Positions 21,691 through 34,194 of a stretch of DNA of 64,000 nt are shown here, one piece after another; positions within the stretch are counted from its first letter, which is position 1; every line of letters begins with the position of its first letter. This DNA comes from Girardinichthys multiradiatus (Eukaryota > Chordata > Actinopteri > Cyprinodontiformes > Goodeidae). Below the pieces are notes generated by a model that was given only the letters and a program-made list of their open reading frames with translations, had not been told where the DNA came from and made no database searches. The stretch lies in contig NC_061802.1 in the NCBI RefSeq assembly GCF_021462225.1, forward strand, positions 8,079,859 to 8,143,858, in the 5' to 3' direction. The translations under genes were made by a program, and so were the position numbers.

Positions 21691-22705
21691 TGGGGGCACA
21701 GGTAGATGGTGCAGCCTTAAGTAAATAATGCTGCAACATTGCCTTCCTACACCTTTGACATTATAGCGTATGCCACCGGCTTTGCCCGGCTGCCATGGAT
21801 TCCTTGGACAAGGCATGTGTGGCTGATATATGGCATTATATATATATAGAAGTAACCTGAGTGCTTGTCAGATCTTGCCACAATGACCCAATAACATTAC
21901 TTTAACCCTATGATACATTATGCAAACACTCTGCAATGTTGAAGATCCAGTCAACTCGGGATCCTAAATGGTCTGAACGGCTCCATCTGACGCACTCTGA
22001 CTTATTTTCTGACTAATTCAGAGAATGATTATTTGACCTCTTGGTGGTCCTTACAGACTGCCTGTAGGGTATTGAACGTTCATATTTAGATCATTATGAT
22101 GGTAAAAATATTAAACTAGACGGCGATGCCACGGCAAATGTAATGTACCACTACTTGATGCAGCAGAACTTAGTGTGTTTTATACCCTTCAACAACCCAA
22201 TAAACAGGTACTGTAATAAAACGGGGAGGGTGGGAGAGCATAACAAGAGATGCACATCCTTTAGACATGACAGGGCTCCATGTCATTAAAAATGTGTGTG
22301 ATTTCTTCATGTAAGATGCATGTAACACGTTTTTAGATACTGTAACATGATAAGACACAGTGTGAAAAAATTCTACTTCTTACCACAATAAAATATTTTT
22401 TGCTTCACCTTTTTAGATATACCCTAACCCTTTATTATTTGAGCTTTTGTACAACTAAGCAAGACAACTTGAAGTTTACTCTTCAAAAGGATGAATCTTT
22501 GAACCCTGTCGATTTGGGGAAATGTCTTTTGACTTTTATATCTCAAACAACAAAATCGTGAAATTTTCCAACAGTGTACAACATACAATTAATGCATGTT
22601 ATATGAAAATGATAATACAAATAAACAAAAATAGGCTGAAGTCCTAACAGACAGGCAGACAGAGACAGAACTTCATCTAACTCTGCTGTTATTGATCTTT
22701 TACAG

Positions 22706-22899
22706 TGTACAGTGTCGATGTCATGGACTGCCACAAGGCACCAAGAGCAGGGGAATCCTCAGAGGAGAGGCCTCCTGTTGCACAGAACAGCCAACCATCA
22801 TCTGCTCCCACACTGCCAGAGAACCGTGCCGTTATCATCCTCATCCCTGTGAGACTGGGAGGAGAAAGGACAAACCCTGAGTATTTTGAATTTGCAAAG
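22706..22899 (+). CDS. atg4c: atg4c coding exon 6 (residues 268-332)
   Basis: Encodes VYSVDVMDCHKAPRAG, then a Ser/Pro/Glu-rich variable segment, then AVIILIPVRLGGERTN and PEYFEFAK. The last block is a strongly conserved ATG4 core strand and loop. Starts in phase 1 and ends in phase 0. The donor gtgagg is followed, 31 bases later, by the target duplication of a hAT miniature element. Confidence 0.94.
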
Positions 22900-24511
22900 G
22901 TGAGGGAGTTTTTTTTTAAGATCTCTGAGACTCCACAGCGGGGGTCTCCAACCCCAGTCCTTGAGAGCTGCTGCTGTGCAACTTATAGATGCATCTCTGC
23001 TTCAACACAGCTAAGTCAGATGATTGAATAACCTCCTCAGCATGCCATCAAGTTTGGTAAAGGCCTGGTAACGAGCCATTCATTTGATTCAGTTGTGCTG
23101 GAGCAGGGATGCATCTAAAAGCTGCAGAACAGTAACTCTCAACTAGAGTTTGACCCCTGCTCCACAGGGCTGGATTCAAGTCTATTTTGCTGTAAATCTT
23201 AAGTAGTCACTGTTAAAAATAGCAAATTTAGAACATCTGTAATACATTTGTTTATAGATTCACCAATCAGAGTTTTGTGGACAATTTCTGATCTCCCAGT
23301 CTGTAAAGTTCTCACCTGTCTTTACCGATCTTGGTCAATTCTGGGTTCTTTTTAAGAACTACAATTAACAGCAGTTAGTTTTATCTTCATAAAAAAAAAA
23401 TATTTAAAAATGGTTAAATAACCCTTTCATGGGTCATTCAGAGCTAAAATTGGAATAAGAATAAGGAATAATGCCAAACCAGAGTTACTGCAATTTAATT
23501 ACATCAACAATCAGATGACAGGTCCAAACCAATGAGTTTCTTTCAGGTAAAATAAAGAATCATTCTGACACACATCTATAATTTGGAGTTGGACTCTTTC
23601 CAGCTCCTAGTACATTCCCAAACTCTTTACATTTAAATATAACAATGTTGTAGTCCTGCTATAGCAATAGACGTGGACAAGCACAGACATCTTTAAAAAA
23701 TGCACACAAAACTGCAGCGCCTGTACTTTCTACAACATTGTAATGAACATTTTCGCTTCAGACTTTGGTTCTCACAGAATAAAATGTATCCCCTGTCCAT
23801 ATTAAACACGTTGTATGTAATTGAATGATTTGGTGAGTTCTAATTTTGTTAAGATTCTTATTTATCAATTACTACTTCACTTGTTTAATTAGTAACTATA
23901 AAACATACTTTAGCTATTAATTAGACTGTTAATTCTCTTAAGAATGTAGACCCCACACTTTAATCCTTGAAATATTTTTCCTCTGTCTTTTGTGCTTCCT
24001 TTGACCTTTAAACACAGCACTGATGGCGAAAATACTTTACTTTGAATTTGCTTCTGTAACAGCTTAAACACGGAAGAGTGTTGTTTTTGGCTCTTGAGCT
24101 CCCAGGTGTGGCGCATTCACTCAGAAGAAGAAGGTCACATTTAGAGTTTTTAACTGTGCTGTTACTAGTCCGACCCGGTCAAACTGAAAAGAAGCTAATT
24201 GTTGCCGACTTCTCTCTACTACCAGCAGATGCTTGTTTCACAAAGTTATTTTCTGTTGCTTAAACTAATCCAGAGATTGAGCTGTTTTTTACTCCACCAA
24301 AGTAAAAAACAAAAAACACATCTTACACTTTCATTTCATATATTGTGGTAAAATAAATAACCTGTGATCAGCAGGCCCAGTCAAACTAGAATTTGGCCAA
24401 TTTCTTGGTTGATCTTTAAAGTTAATTTAATTGAAATGCATTAAGTAACAAAGAAAATGAAATTATTTCAGCTCTAAGTCAGATATACTCTGTGCCTCTC
24501 TGCTCATTTAG
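22900..24511 (+). other. atg4c intron 6
   Basis: A 1.6-kb phase 0 intron with a hAT-type miniature element close to its 5' end. I see nothing else recognisable in it. Confidence 0.8.
22939..23159. mobile_element. hAT-type miniature inverted-repeat element (221 bp)
   Basis: Flanked by a perfect 8-bp direct repeat, CTCCACAG, at 22931-22938 and 23160-23167, the target duplication length of hAT elements. The ends are imperfect inverted repeats: left CGGGGGTCTCC, inverted right CAGGGGTCAAA. The inner part is also palindromic (cttgagagctgctg against its complement near 23130). It has no coding capacity and is a common kind of fish element. Confidence 0.85.
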
Positions 24512-24590
24512 AGCATATTGAGTCTGGAGTACTGCATAGGCATCATCGGAGGGAAGCCCAAGCAGGCCTGCTACTTTGTGGGATTTCAAG
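24512..24590 (+). CDS. atg4c: atg4c coding exon 7 (residues 333-358)
   Basis: Encodes SILSLEYCIGIIGGKPKQAC and YFVGFQ. The LEYCIGIIGGKPKQ block is diagnostic for ATG4C over ATG4D, whose version differs at several of these sites. Phase 0 start, phase 1 end, acceptor tttag, donor gtgagt. Confidence 0.95.
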
Positions 24591-25374
24591 GTGAGTACCA
24601 GTATAATGGAAACCAGAGGAAGACACACTCACATAGAGGTTGGTGTGAATAACAAATTATTTTTGCATAATATACCCTTTGTATGTGTAGAGACAAAGTA
24701 AGTTAATGTATTCATGTTTGTATGAGGAAAACGAAGAGGAGTGGAGATGAAACCAAGTGAAGCGGGGCTTACTTTATTCTCTTTGACCCATCAAAACCTC
24801 GCCCATTTATCACAAGTAAACCTCCTAAGTTGTAAACTATAATTGATTTCCATAGGCGGCATGCATTAAATTTCATCCGGGCGCCCAAAGTGAGCCACTC
24901 TTCATCACCTTCAGCAGCCAGGAGAAACCTTCAGTTGTACATCTTGGCAGTCAATATTTACGCATTTACATTTTACCCATTTGAAATACAGTGTTGGATG
25001 ATGTCTAAATGACAAGCAATACATTCTCCCTGCCAGCGCACAGCTCAGCACTGCATTCATCATATGCAAAACGGTCCAACATAATTGCATGTTTGTAAAA
25101 GTAATTCCCCCACACAAAAATTAAATGACAACCTCTTTTCTTGTGGGTGTAAAAAATGTGCTTGTACAAATGCATCTGATTATGCAGAATTTAATCCACC
25201 CTGGAGGATATTAAAAAGCAACAACCTTCTTGAAAGCGTGTTTGACGCACACAACCACAACAGTAGATCCAGCATGTGACTTTGAGGTGCTCTGCATAGA
25301 TATTAAGGAGAAGCACGTTTTTCTGTAATAATCTGATGTTTTTGAATAACTTGTCTTTTGTTTTGTCCTTGCAG
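24591..25374 (+). other. atg4c intron 7
   Basis: A phase 1 intron of 784 bases without recognisable elements. Confidence 0.8.
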
Positions 25375-25451
25375 ATGACAACTTGATTTACATGGACCCT
25401 CATTACTGTCAGTCTTTTGTGAATATCAGCACCAGCGATTTCCCTCTCCAG
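25375..25451 (+). CDS. atg4c: atg4c coding exon 8 (residues 359-384) with catalytic Asp and His
   Basis: Encodes DDNLIYMDPHYCQSFVN and ISTSDFPLQ. The catalytic Asp366 (25395-25397) and His368 (25401-25403) lie in the DPH motif and complete the Cys-His-Asp triad with Cys110. Starts in phase 1 and ends in phase 0 at gtaatg. Confidence 0.95.
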
Positions 25452-27251
25452 GTAATGTAAAATTACACCGACGAGCTGACTGAGGACTCCAGTAAATGTG
25501 CATTTAATAGTTTCTGCTAGTACTTAAGGGTGTGAATCTTAAGGCAGCCCTCAGCCCAATCACTGAGTCTGTATTGGCTGATTTATTTGCTACTCAGATA
25601 AGCGAAGCTGCCACCTAAGAGAAATACTGCAAATGCATTCTCTAGCAGACTTAATATTTCAGGACCGATACATAAGCACTGTACAGGTTCATCTCAATAA
25701 ATTAAAACCATCACCAATTGAATTCAAAACTCACATTTTATAGATCCATTAGACGCAGAGTGATTTAGGTGTTTATTTGTATGACTTCTGTTGATTGTGA
25801 CTTGAAGCTAATGAAAACCCAAATTAAATTGTTCAGATTGGAACAATATTGCATGAGATCAATAAAAAAATGGTAGCTTACTGTAAAGTATATCCATGTA
25901 CTGTACAGTAGAAGCTCTCCAACTTGTTTTGGGCTCCTTTTGTATGAGCTACTACCTCCATGCAGAGTGGCATGGAGGTGATCAGTTTATGGTTCTGCTG
26001 AGGTGTTAAGGAAGCCCAGGTTGCTTTAATTGCGGCCTTCAGCGTGTCTACATTGTTGGGTGCGGTGCCTTTCATCTTCCTCCTAACAGCACTTCAAGGA
26101 TTCTCTGTGGGGTGCAGGTTAAGCCAGTTTGTTGGACAACCAAGCTCAGTGAGACCATGGTCATTAAAACAGGTATTGGTTCTTATAACAGTGTGGATAG
26201 GTATAAAGTCCTGCTGGAAAATGAAATCAGCAACTCTATCTAATTTGTCAGCCGGGGGAACGAAAAAGTGCTCTAAAAAATGTGCTAGACAGCTGTACGG
26301 ACTTTGGACTTGATAAAACTCAGTAGACCAACACCAGCAGACGACATGACTCCACAAAAATCATCACTGATTGGAAACTGCACACTGGACCTCAAGCAAA
26401 TTTCCTTCTGTGCCTCTCCACATGTCTTCCAGACTCTACATGATTTTCAAATAAAATGCAAAATTTACTTTCATCTGAAAAGAGGACTTTTCCGCTTTAG
26501 ACCCGGGTAAGGTTCTTCTGACATTGTCATCAATCAGGAGTGGCTTAACTCAAGTGATGTGACAGTTGTAGCCCACGCCTTGGATAAGTTGGTGTTTGAT
26601 GGATCTTAAAGCACTGACTCCAGCTGATGTTCATATCTTGTAAATCTCCCCAAAATCTTCAATGGACTTGTCCTCTGTTACTATGCTTCAATACAGCACT
26701 CTGTGAGCAGCCAGCTCATTTACCAATGACCTTTTGTGGCTTCCCGTCCTCGTGAAGGATGTCAATGACTGTCGACTACTGTCGTTTTTTTTTACATGTT
26801 TCTTTTGTCCAGAACAGATCTGCATTAAAAAGTTTTTATTGGTTTTATATTGTAATTTTTTGAGAAACTGAATTTGAGTTTTTTATAAGCAGTAAGATTT
26901 AATCATCAAAATGAACAGAAATAAACATGTGAAACCTATCACTCTGGGAGGAATATATAATTTTAATTTCTTAATTAAATGATTTACATACATTTTTCAC
27001 TTACCTTTAATTCAGAGTGGTGCATCTGTATAGCAGCAACTTTTTATCCTTTCATGCTGTAGCATAAAAAGTTATAATAGAAAAGCTGGAAATTGCATAG
27101 ATGCTGTTGCAGCTCAGCAAGATTTCGTTTTTTATTAAATGATGAAGATTGTGTCTTCTCTTTTGTTGACTCTAGACTGTAGGGAATGTTTGCTCTTTCA
27201 GCCTGATCAATATGCCTAGATTTTTATTTTCCCTTTTATTTAATTTGCAAG
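25452..27251 (+). other. atg4c intron 8
   Basis: A 1.8-kb phase 0 intron, three quarters of which is an old Tc1-like element (25684-27028). Confidence 0.8.
25684..27028 (-). mobile_element. Decayed Tc1-like transposon
   Basis: TA dinucleotides at 25682-25683 and 27029-27030 flank matching but eroded ends (left CAGGTTCATCTC, inverted right CAGATGCACCAC). Inside, on the minus strand, are broken transposase pieces: FIFQQDFIPIHT and CFNDHGLTELGCP (26094-26357), then TLKAAIKATWASLTPQQ (25878-26075). It is a relative of the 1,610-bp family but much older. Confidence 0.85.
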
Positions 27252-27371
27252 TCATATCATTGCCCCTCACCAAAGAAGATGCCTTTCAGCAAGATGGACC
27301 CAAGCTGCACCATTGGTTTCTATTCCAAAAGTGTTGAAGACTATGAGAAGATCAAAGAAGAGCTGTCCAAG
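27252..27371 (+). CDS. atg4c: atg4c coding exon 9 (residues 385-424)
   Basis: Encodes SYHCPSPKKMPFSKMDPSC, TIGFYSKSVEDYEKIKEELSK. The HCPSPKKM and MDPSCTIGFY blocks are conserved across ATG4 proteins. Both ends are in phase 0. The acceptor is ttgcaag, with a moderate pyrimidine tract; the donor is gtaagg. Confidence 0.95.
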
Positions 27372-27721
27372 GTAAGGAAACCTGGTCTGATACAGAACAG
27401 CTTGAAATAACTTAATCAGTGAGGTGACTGTATGGCTAATTTTCCATGTATGGTTAGGGATTTTATTTTAAATAATTTTTACCTTCATTTCCCAGTGATA
27501 GAAATGTTGTCAGTCCTATATTAGCTGAGCAGTAGGTGGCAGCATTTAGCCATATATGTGATTGAATTGTCATCCAGTCAACATGTTGTACAGCTGTTTC
27601 CAAAGCAGTGTCTCTTTCTATAGCTATTTATTGTTCCATTAAAATGAATTAAAGTTGCATTAAGACATCATCTTAAGAATTAAAATTCTAGATGAAAGTT
27701 GTTGCTCTGTTTCTGTTCCAG
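27372..27721 (+). other. atg4c intron 9
   Basis: A phase 0 intron of 350 bases with no recognisable element. Confidence 0.8.
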
Positions 27722-27889
27722 TTGCTGCAGCCGTCACCGAAGGAGAAATATCCAGCGTTTACTTTCGTGCAAGGTCGCAGCGCAGATTATGACCTGTCGG
27801 CGGGCCTGAACGCAGAGAAGCGGGAATGGCCCTTCATTCGGGACGCGCGCAGATGCGTCACCACCGCCGGAGACTTTGTGCTGCTTTGA
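27722..27889 (+). CDS. atg4c: atg4c coding exon 10 (residues 425-479 and stop)
   Basis: Encodes LLQPSPKEKYPAFTFVQGRS, a variable tail, and ends GDFVLL before TGA (27887-27889). KEKYPAFTFV is conserved in ATG4C. The end GDFVLL matches the LC3-interacting pattern (aromatic, two residues, aliphatic, preceded by acid), as in other ATG4 C-termini. The tail between (about residues 446-473) is Arg-rich and unlike the acidic mammalian sequence. The exon is richer in CpG than its surroundings. Confidence 0.94.
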   Translation: MLQPSPKEKYPAFTFVQGRSADYDLSAGLNAEKREWPFIRDARRCVTTAGDFVLL

Positions 27890-30600
27890 CAGCGCTGTTT
27901 GGTGGTACGAGGAAAGATCTCTCATATTGATTATAACTGCTTAAAGTCCACTGCATCATGTATGACAGTGTTGGGACTTAGTGCTTGAGAGACTCATTTG
28001 AAATTACATTAATCCGGTTTTTACGTCCAGGATACAGTAATCCTGACCAAAACTCAGATTTACGGATTTGGGCTGGCGATGTGAACACAGAGTTATTTGT
28101 GGGAGGTTATTTGATATTATGTTGTTCTGCTGAATCAAAATTAATAACCTTTTTAATGTAGAAGAAATATGTTTTCACCATTTCTATTTTTTATAGTCAA
28201 GATATTCATGTCAAAATTGATTACATTTTGTCAGAATTGGGTCTCATTTGTAAAATTAACTTAATGTTAAAAACATCAAGTGTTTGGAGGAGATATTTGT
28301 ATAAATATGACCAACAACATCATGTGGAAGTATCTGATACAAGGGCTACAACTAGAGCAGCAGTTCCCAGACTATTAGCAATTAATACCCATTTAGTTAA
28401 TACCAAGTCATGTCCCTACTACAAACTGTAGCACAACTTGAATTGGACTTTTTCTTTTTGTTGTGATTTATCAAGCAAGAACACAAAATTGTAACCAATG
28501 GCACTATGTAATTAGTTGAAGAATAAGATGTATTTAGCAGCATTCTGTTTTTTTATTTTGAATTTGGAAAAATTCACTAAATGGTCCCAAAAGTCAGAAT
28601 TTCAAGGACAACACTAACCACAGAATTCAACATGGCTGCCTTGCACATAAAACTTATTGGCGGCAGCACTAAAAAACAGTTTACTGAAAATGTATATCAA
28701 TTTAAATCTAAACACATAGTACTGTACAATCTAATGCAGATATTTATGCTGTTATTAGCTCATAATCCCAATAGTGATTAGCCTGATCACTGAGCAAGAC
28801 ACTGGAACATAATTAGTTGGGTTGGATGTCATACCAGGATCCAAGTTTCTACTTCAGAGGTAAATGGACCACAGCATAAATAGCAGATGGCATTTGTTCC
28901 TGCTCACTGTTGTATAAATTATCACTGTTATTTACCTTGAAAGGCATTAATACCAAAGTTTTTTCTGAGAACACTAAAGGCACATTTATTATTATTATTA
29001 TTATTCAAATTAAAGCCATTCATTATTATTATTATTATTATAAAAAGTGGTACTTGTTTTACAGTTTGAGAACAATGGATCTAGAGCAGTGGTTTCCTTT
29101 TATGCTTCCCAACCAGAAATTAATGGTGGAAGATCCTTGTGACCCAGGCTATTGGTTGAGAATACCACTATGTGAGTTAAACAGAGGTATGATGAAAAAA
29201 ACCTTTTTTATCTTTTCTATCATATACAGCATAAATACCATGGTCTTTTTTTTCTATTAAGGTTCACTTCTTAAAAGGATCTTAAGACCCTACAATGACT
29301 GATTTGTACCCACTGATCTAGTGTATTTACGGTGTGTTTTGGCTAAATGAATCCCTTAAATATTACGTTTAACTTTGTCTGAAGAACAAATATATATATA
29401 TATATTTTACGGCAGCTTGTTCAAAGTTTTATATGCATGGCAGCCATATTGGATTATAAGGGCCGGGTTGATTTTCCAGTTGGAATTCTGGCTTTTGGGA
29501 TCTTTTGATCATTTTTATAACTTCAAACATAGTAATATCAACTTTTGAGTAAAAAGTGGAATTCATAATTATACAGCATACTTCCTAATAATATGCAAAT
29601 ACTGTATCGGCACCAATACTTTTTTATTTTATCAGCTAACACAACTAACGTAAAAAGTCCAAATCCTATTGTACTAATGTTTTAACATCTCTGTGGGCAT
29701 GGGACTACTTGGCAAAACGTTGTATTGACTAAGAAGTTAGGGTGAACTCGTACCCCAGTTTAAGAGCCATGGATTTAAAGTATTTAATCTGTCTTTGAGG
29801 TAAAGTGAACACCTTTCAAAAGATAAGTCTAAAATGATTAGAAAGTTTCCTTAATCTTAATCTGAAACACATGAATAAAAAGAAGCACACATTAAAGGAG
29901 ACTCCACAATTTAGCACAAAGTTCACATATATTACACTAGAGCCCTTGTCTGTTTTTAGCAGTAATATATCAAAGGTTTGTATGATACCCTACCACACAA
30001 AGCATGATGCGATTTGATCTCTTCTTAACTTGAAGATTATTGGTATGAATTATGTACTTATGGACAGCACATTTTCAGTAACATGAAAGAAACACTTAAA
30101 TCAACTCAAGGAATTGTAATATAAAGTAAGTCGCATTTATTGTATGAACAAATGTTATTTTTTATTTTACTTGCATTTAGCAGCTACTGTAGATATCTTT
30201 GCAAATGTTCCTTAATGCATTTCAAATTATTTTTCTCAATTCCAACAGTTAATAAGTGAAGTTCAGTCACTGTGCAATAACTACAACTCAATCTAAAACT
30301 AACATGAAGTACACTAGCTCATGTGTTGGGCTCCAACACTCAGTGTAGCTCTTTTGTCACCTAATAAACACTATTGAATAATCTTGTGCTCTTTCTTTAC
30401 ACAGAAAAATTTTCGTTTGAATAAATTAACTTCTGAAATCTAAAATTAAATGTTTGAAAACGTGACAACAAGCTAAATAAAGTATTTAACTTGAATTAGT
30501 TTTCATTGTGTCTTTTAGTTCATGGAGAATTCAAAGCCACTCTGAATAAAAGTTAACAGAAAATGAAATGTTTGCTTCATTTTCAGCATGCAAACCTCAC
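27890..30600 (+). other. atg4c 3' flank, possible 3' UTR
   Basis: A+T-rich sequence. No exact AATAAA is present for about 2 kb after the stop; the first I found is at 29874-29879, with further ones near 30365, 30425 and 30550. The 3' UTR is therefore either long or ends at a variant signal. An ATT microsatellite lies at 28985-29041. No other gene is visible. Confidence 0.4.
28985..29041. repeat. (ATT)n microsatellite, interrupted
   Basis: Two ATT runs separated by about 20 bases. Confidence 0.9.
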
Positions 30601-31560
30601 TGATGTGTTGAAATAAATTCAACCCCTTTTCTCTCCCAGTCAAATGTAGAAGATTAAAACTAATCGTACGTGCTAACCATCTCTACAGCCCATTAACCAG
30701 GAACCGGGAAAAAATGTGACCCAGTGACACTGGCAGCAATTGTGTTCCTCTGTGGAGGAAAAGAAAATATCCTTCTGTGCAAAGCTCTGTTGCCATAGAT
30801 AATCTGTCTGTTGCCCTGTTGCTGTTTTCCTGTACAGTGCAAATTCTTGTATTATGATGAGCTGTGCTTTTTAAAGGAGGGAAACGTCCCTTCTGTGGGG
30901 GAGTCAGGGCAAGGGTGAGGATAGATGGTCAGACAGATTAAGAGTCCCTCGTTTGTTCTCACCCAAGCACATAAAGGCATCGTTTAGATCCACAGCATGA
31001 TCATGCCTGACTTTTTTTTTTTTTGGCCTAGCAACAGACCGTGCAGATAGAGCGGGAACATTAAATATGCAAAAGCAAAGCATGTACAGAGACATTCTTC
31101 TGTTTGGGAGATTAAACGTGTTGGGTGGACAGGATGGGACATGACACTTGGGATTTTTGTCCGAAACATGAAGGAGCATTTGTGCTCCAAGGCTTGGGGG
31201 GGATCAGAGCGTTGACTTTGTTTGCCATGTATTTACAGCGATTGATGAATATTTGATTGAGTTACAGGAGCAAGCGAAATGCAGTAAACAAGTGGTGGTT
31301 GTATAAAACATGGCAATTGCAAGCATGCACCTTTGTGCTGTCCACATTCCTAAAAATGTAGTTTGGAGCCAAGCATATTCCTAACAAAGAGGCTATCCAC
31401 AAGTTTCTTTAATGAGTCAGTGAATTGGGAGGTCATATTTTAGCTTGGTTTATGATGGAAACAGACTCTTTCTGCAGGACAGGAATAATGTATAATATTG
31501 ACATGAATCATTTTGGGCTGTCTTTATGTAGAATGAATACCTGAGGACATGTTGAAGCTC
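30600..31560. other. Intergenic sequence
   Basis: No gene seen. The stretch 30680-31200 is of more balanced composition than its surroundings and may be partly conserved non-coding DNA. Confidence 0.3.
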
Positions 31561-31564
31561 CCTA

Positions 31565-32340
31565 AGATTCAATTTAGGTTAGTTTATTTAAATGGCTCTA
31601 GTTCATAACAACTTACATCTCAACATATTCTTTACAAGACAAACGGGACCAGTTCAAATCATTTCATTTCATCCCAATTGATCATTCAGAGAAATTCAGA
31701 CGCAGTTACATGCAATCCAATCCAAATTATAATGTGATACTGTCTACATTTTATGACTATTTTATGCCAAATGGTAAAAAGTTCCCTAAGGAAGTCCAGC
31801 CAATTGTATTGTGTCTTTGATTTTGCAGCAGTCCCTCATCTAGATGAAGAATGTGATGACAGTGGACAAGAATCACCTGCTTCCTATAGTAAGAAACCTC
31901 CAGCAGAACCAGGAACCATTCAGGGAAAGGGACACAGCAAAAAAACAGAAGCACTAGGCCAGGAGTATTTTTAATGGGAAACACAACGAAAGAGTGTACA
32001 CAAATATAAAGCATCAACACCGCCATCCATGACTTCATACAAGAAAGGGACACAGCTGAACCAGGAGTATTTTCAATAGGACAGAAAAACAAAGATTACA
32101 CACAGTTAATGGCAAATGCTCCACTAGTGACTCCATCCAGGAAAGTCAAGCAGCTTAACACAGAAGCACCTAGCATGGTGTACTTTCTAAGGAAGGAAAA
32201 TAAACGTTGAGGTGACACTTGGGAGCAACAAAGACCAGCTGTGAATTTCATTTTTGGTTGTGTTCTTAACCCCCTTAAGAATAGGAAGTTGTTTCTTAAA
32301 AAAAAACAAAAAAAAAAAACAGAACCCATGTTAGTTAAGT
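31565..32340 (-). repeat. Decayed L2-type LINE 3' region
   Basis: Matches the 3240-3700 repeat in order: an eroded tail (31570-31640), then gcagcagtccctcat, gacagtggacaa and agaaacctccagcagaacca at 31826-31912, and agtatttttaatggga. A second partial copy of the last block (gaaccaggagtattttcaat) at 32055-32080 and a third (32160-32200) suggest local duplication. Confidence 0.65.
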
Positions 32341-32779
32341 TATAAGGAGCAATTTGCATCGAAAGACAAAGTATTAACAAATTCAAAAAGTGTCTGTCTT
32401 GTCTGTCAGGCATATAATTGGGGCACAATGTGTACTACCAAATGAGTCTTATTTAAGTGTGCAAAATTTAAGACCAGTATTAAAATCACGAATTACAATT
32501 TGTATTTCCACGTATTATGGAACACAATAATTTGGTGAGCTTCTTAGATTCTCCTCATTCCAAGATCAGACGCTCATGGATTCCTCTAACAACGTTCAAG
32601 TGAATCAGATACTACTAAAAAAAATAAAATCCTACATGCCTAATGTGTGTATATCCAGGAAAAAGTGATGTATTTTTTCATTTTCCATTTCTAGGGAGTG
32701 TGTAAATTTATATGGATGAATGTGTAGTTTACACATGTACAGCTTGTGTGTTAGACATTCTAAATCTTAGGTGTCACAC

Positions 32780-33245
32780 TCCCTCCCTGACTTCACACCA
32801 GGTGCAGGGTTGCTAGATTTATACCCAGTAGCCCTTGCCCACCCTTGTGGAATGCCATGCATCTTCAAACAGGTACTTCACTTTGAAATCTCATCTCGGC
32901 GTGATCTCTAGGCAGCTAAATATACCCAGCTCCCAAATCCTGCAACCGTCGGGGCATAAATGCCACCTGCGCTTCATCAGACTGCGTTCAGAGTCTTAAG
33001 TCTGTCCGTGCAACTGTCCACTTGTCTCCACCCGTCTCGTGCAACGCCCTCCTCCCTCACCCCCCACAAACACAAGCTCTTGGAGAAATGCTGAGGCACT
33101 GCATGCCTAACACATCTCCTCTGGCCTGAAGCCAGACAAATGTCATGATGTTGTGATTAATCAGCACCACACAAGGCAGCTTTAAGGGCGTTCTACCCCG
33201 TGAACATGACCTACACGGGTCAAAGGTTCCTCACCTTTTTTTCCC
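32780..33245. other. Candidate conserved non-coding segment
   Basis: Unique, balanced-composition sequence with homeodomain-type cores (gtgattaatcagcacc at 33152-33167) and no coding frame or repeat. This is judged by appearance only. Confidence 0.25.
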
Positions 33246-33249
33246 TCTC

Positions 33250-34190
33250 TGGTAAAAAATGTGCTTTGTGGCATAACCAGAGCTGAATATCTGGATCATT
33301 TTGCCGCAACAAAAAAAAAACTGTATAGGGTTGGGTCTGGGAAAAACTGTTTTAACTTTAGATGATTATGAAAGGGGGCAAAGGAAATGTGTGATATGTT
33401 ACTGAGCTGTGTGTCATTTAATTTTTCATAATCAAAAGACGATCAGATAGTTAATTATTATGATTAATAAAAAAACATTTTAAACATTGCAAAAGTAAAA
33501 CAAAATATTCACAATGAAATAAAACTGTCAAGCCTAGGTTTTACAAGAATATAAAATAACAGATTTTATATGCAGTACAAATAAAGCACTTCTGACTTCT
33601 TGAAAAGTAATGTGATGCACTAGTTTAATCATTGTTAGATTTTACATCTTATCTTTATGTCTCTCTTTTCCCTAAATCAGGATTATTTTAGGAGGAGAGC
33701 TGTTTTTAACCTGGTGCAATGAAATGAAAATTAAGGGAATCTTGTAATTTTCTCACACAATGTACATATATAAATACATTATATACCCCACCACCTTTGT
33801 GGTTATGCTATAGATCTTTGGGAGGTTTCCCAAAATATGACATTAAAAAGGATACTATTAAAAGCCCTGAAGTGGTTTTGAACACGGATTCTCAGAAAGT
33901 CTTAGGTAGTAAACAGATTGTGGCTGGTGCATGGTTGCACTAATAAGTGCAATGCAAATTGTATAGGCTTCCACAAACAAAGGAAGTTGTCCAGTTTGAA
34001 TGTCATTTATATGTGTAATTTGATTTATTTGGCTCTACTTTATATTCTAAAAACATACTCCTGTATATGTGTTTGCATCAGACTCTTTCTCTGTTACAAC
34101 AGAGAGAGGCTTCCTGTGGTAGAGGCCCAAAGCAAAGCTTCACACCTACCGTTGGCTAACCTCGCCCAGCTGTGACAACAAGAAGGGCAC
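33250..34190. other. Intergenic sequence
   Basis: A+T-rich. I see no recognisable feature. Confidence 0.4.
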
Positions 34191-34194
34191 TGGA

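Larger units (their letters stand above)
19680..22705 (+). other. atg4c intron 5
   Basis: A 3-kb phase 1 intron with an RTE-like LINE (20465-21370) and a decayed L2-type 3' fragment (21390-21690). The remainder is featureless A+T-rich DNA. Confidence 0.8.

Noticed and set aside
28910..29260. 116-codon open frame downstream of atg4c
   Set aside because: It reads through an ATT microsatellite (runs of Ile and Tyr) and shows no family features.
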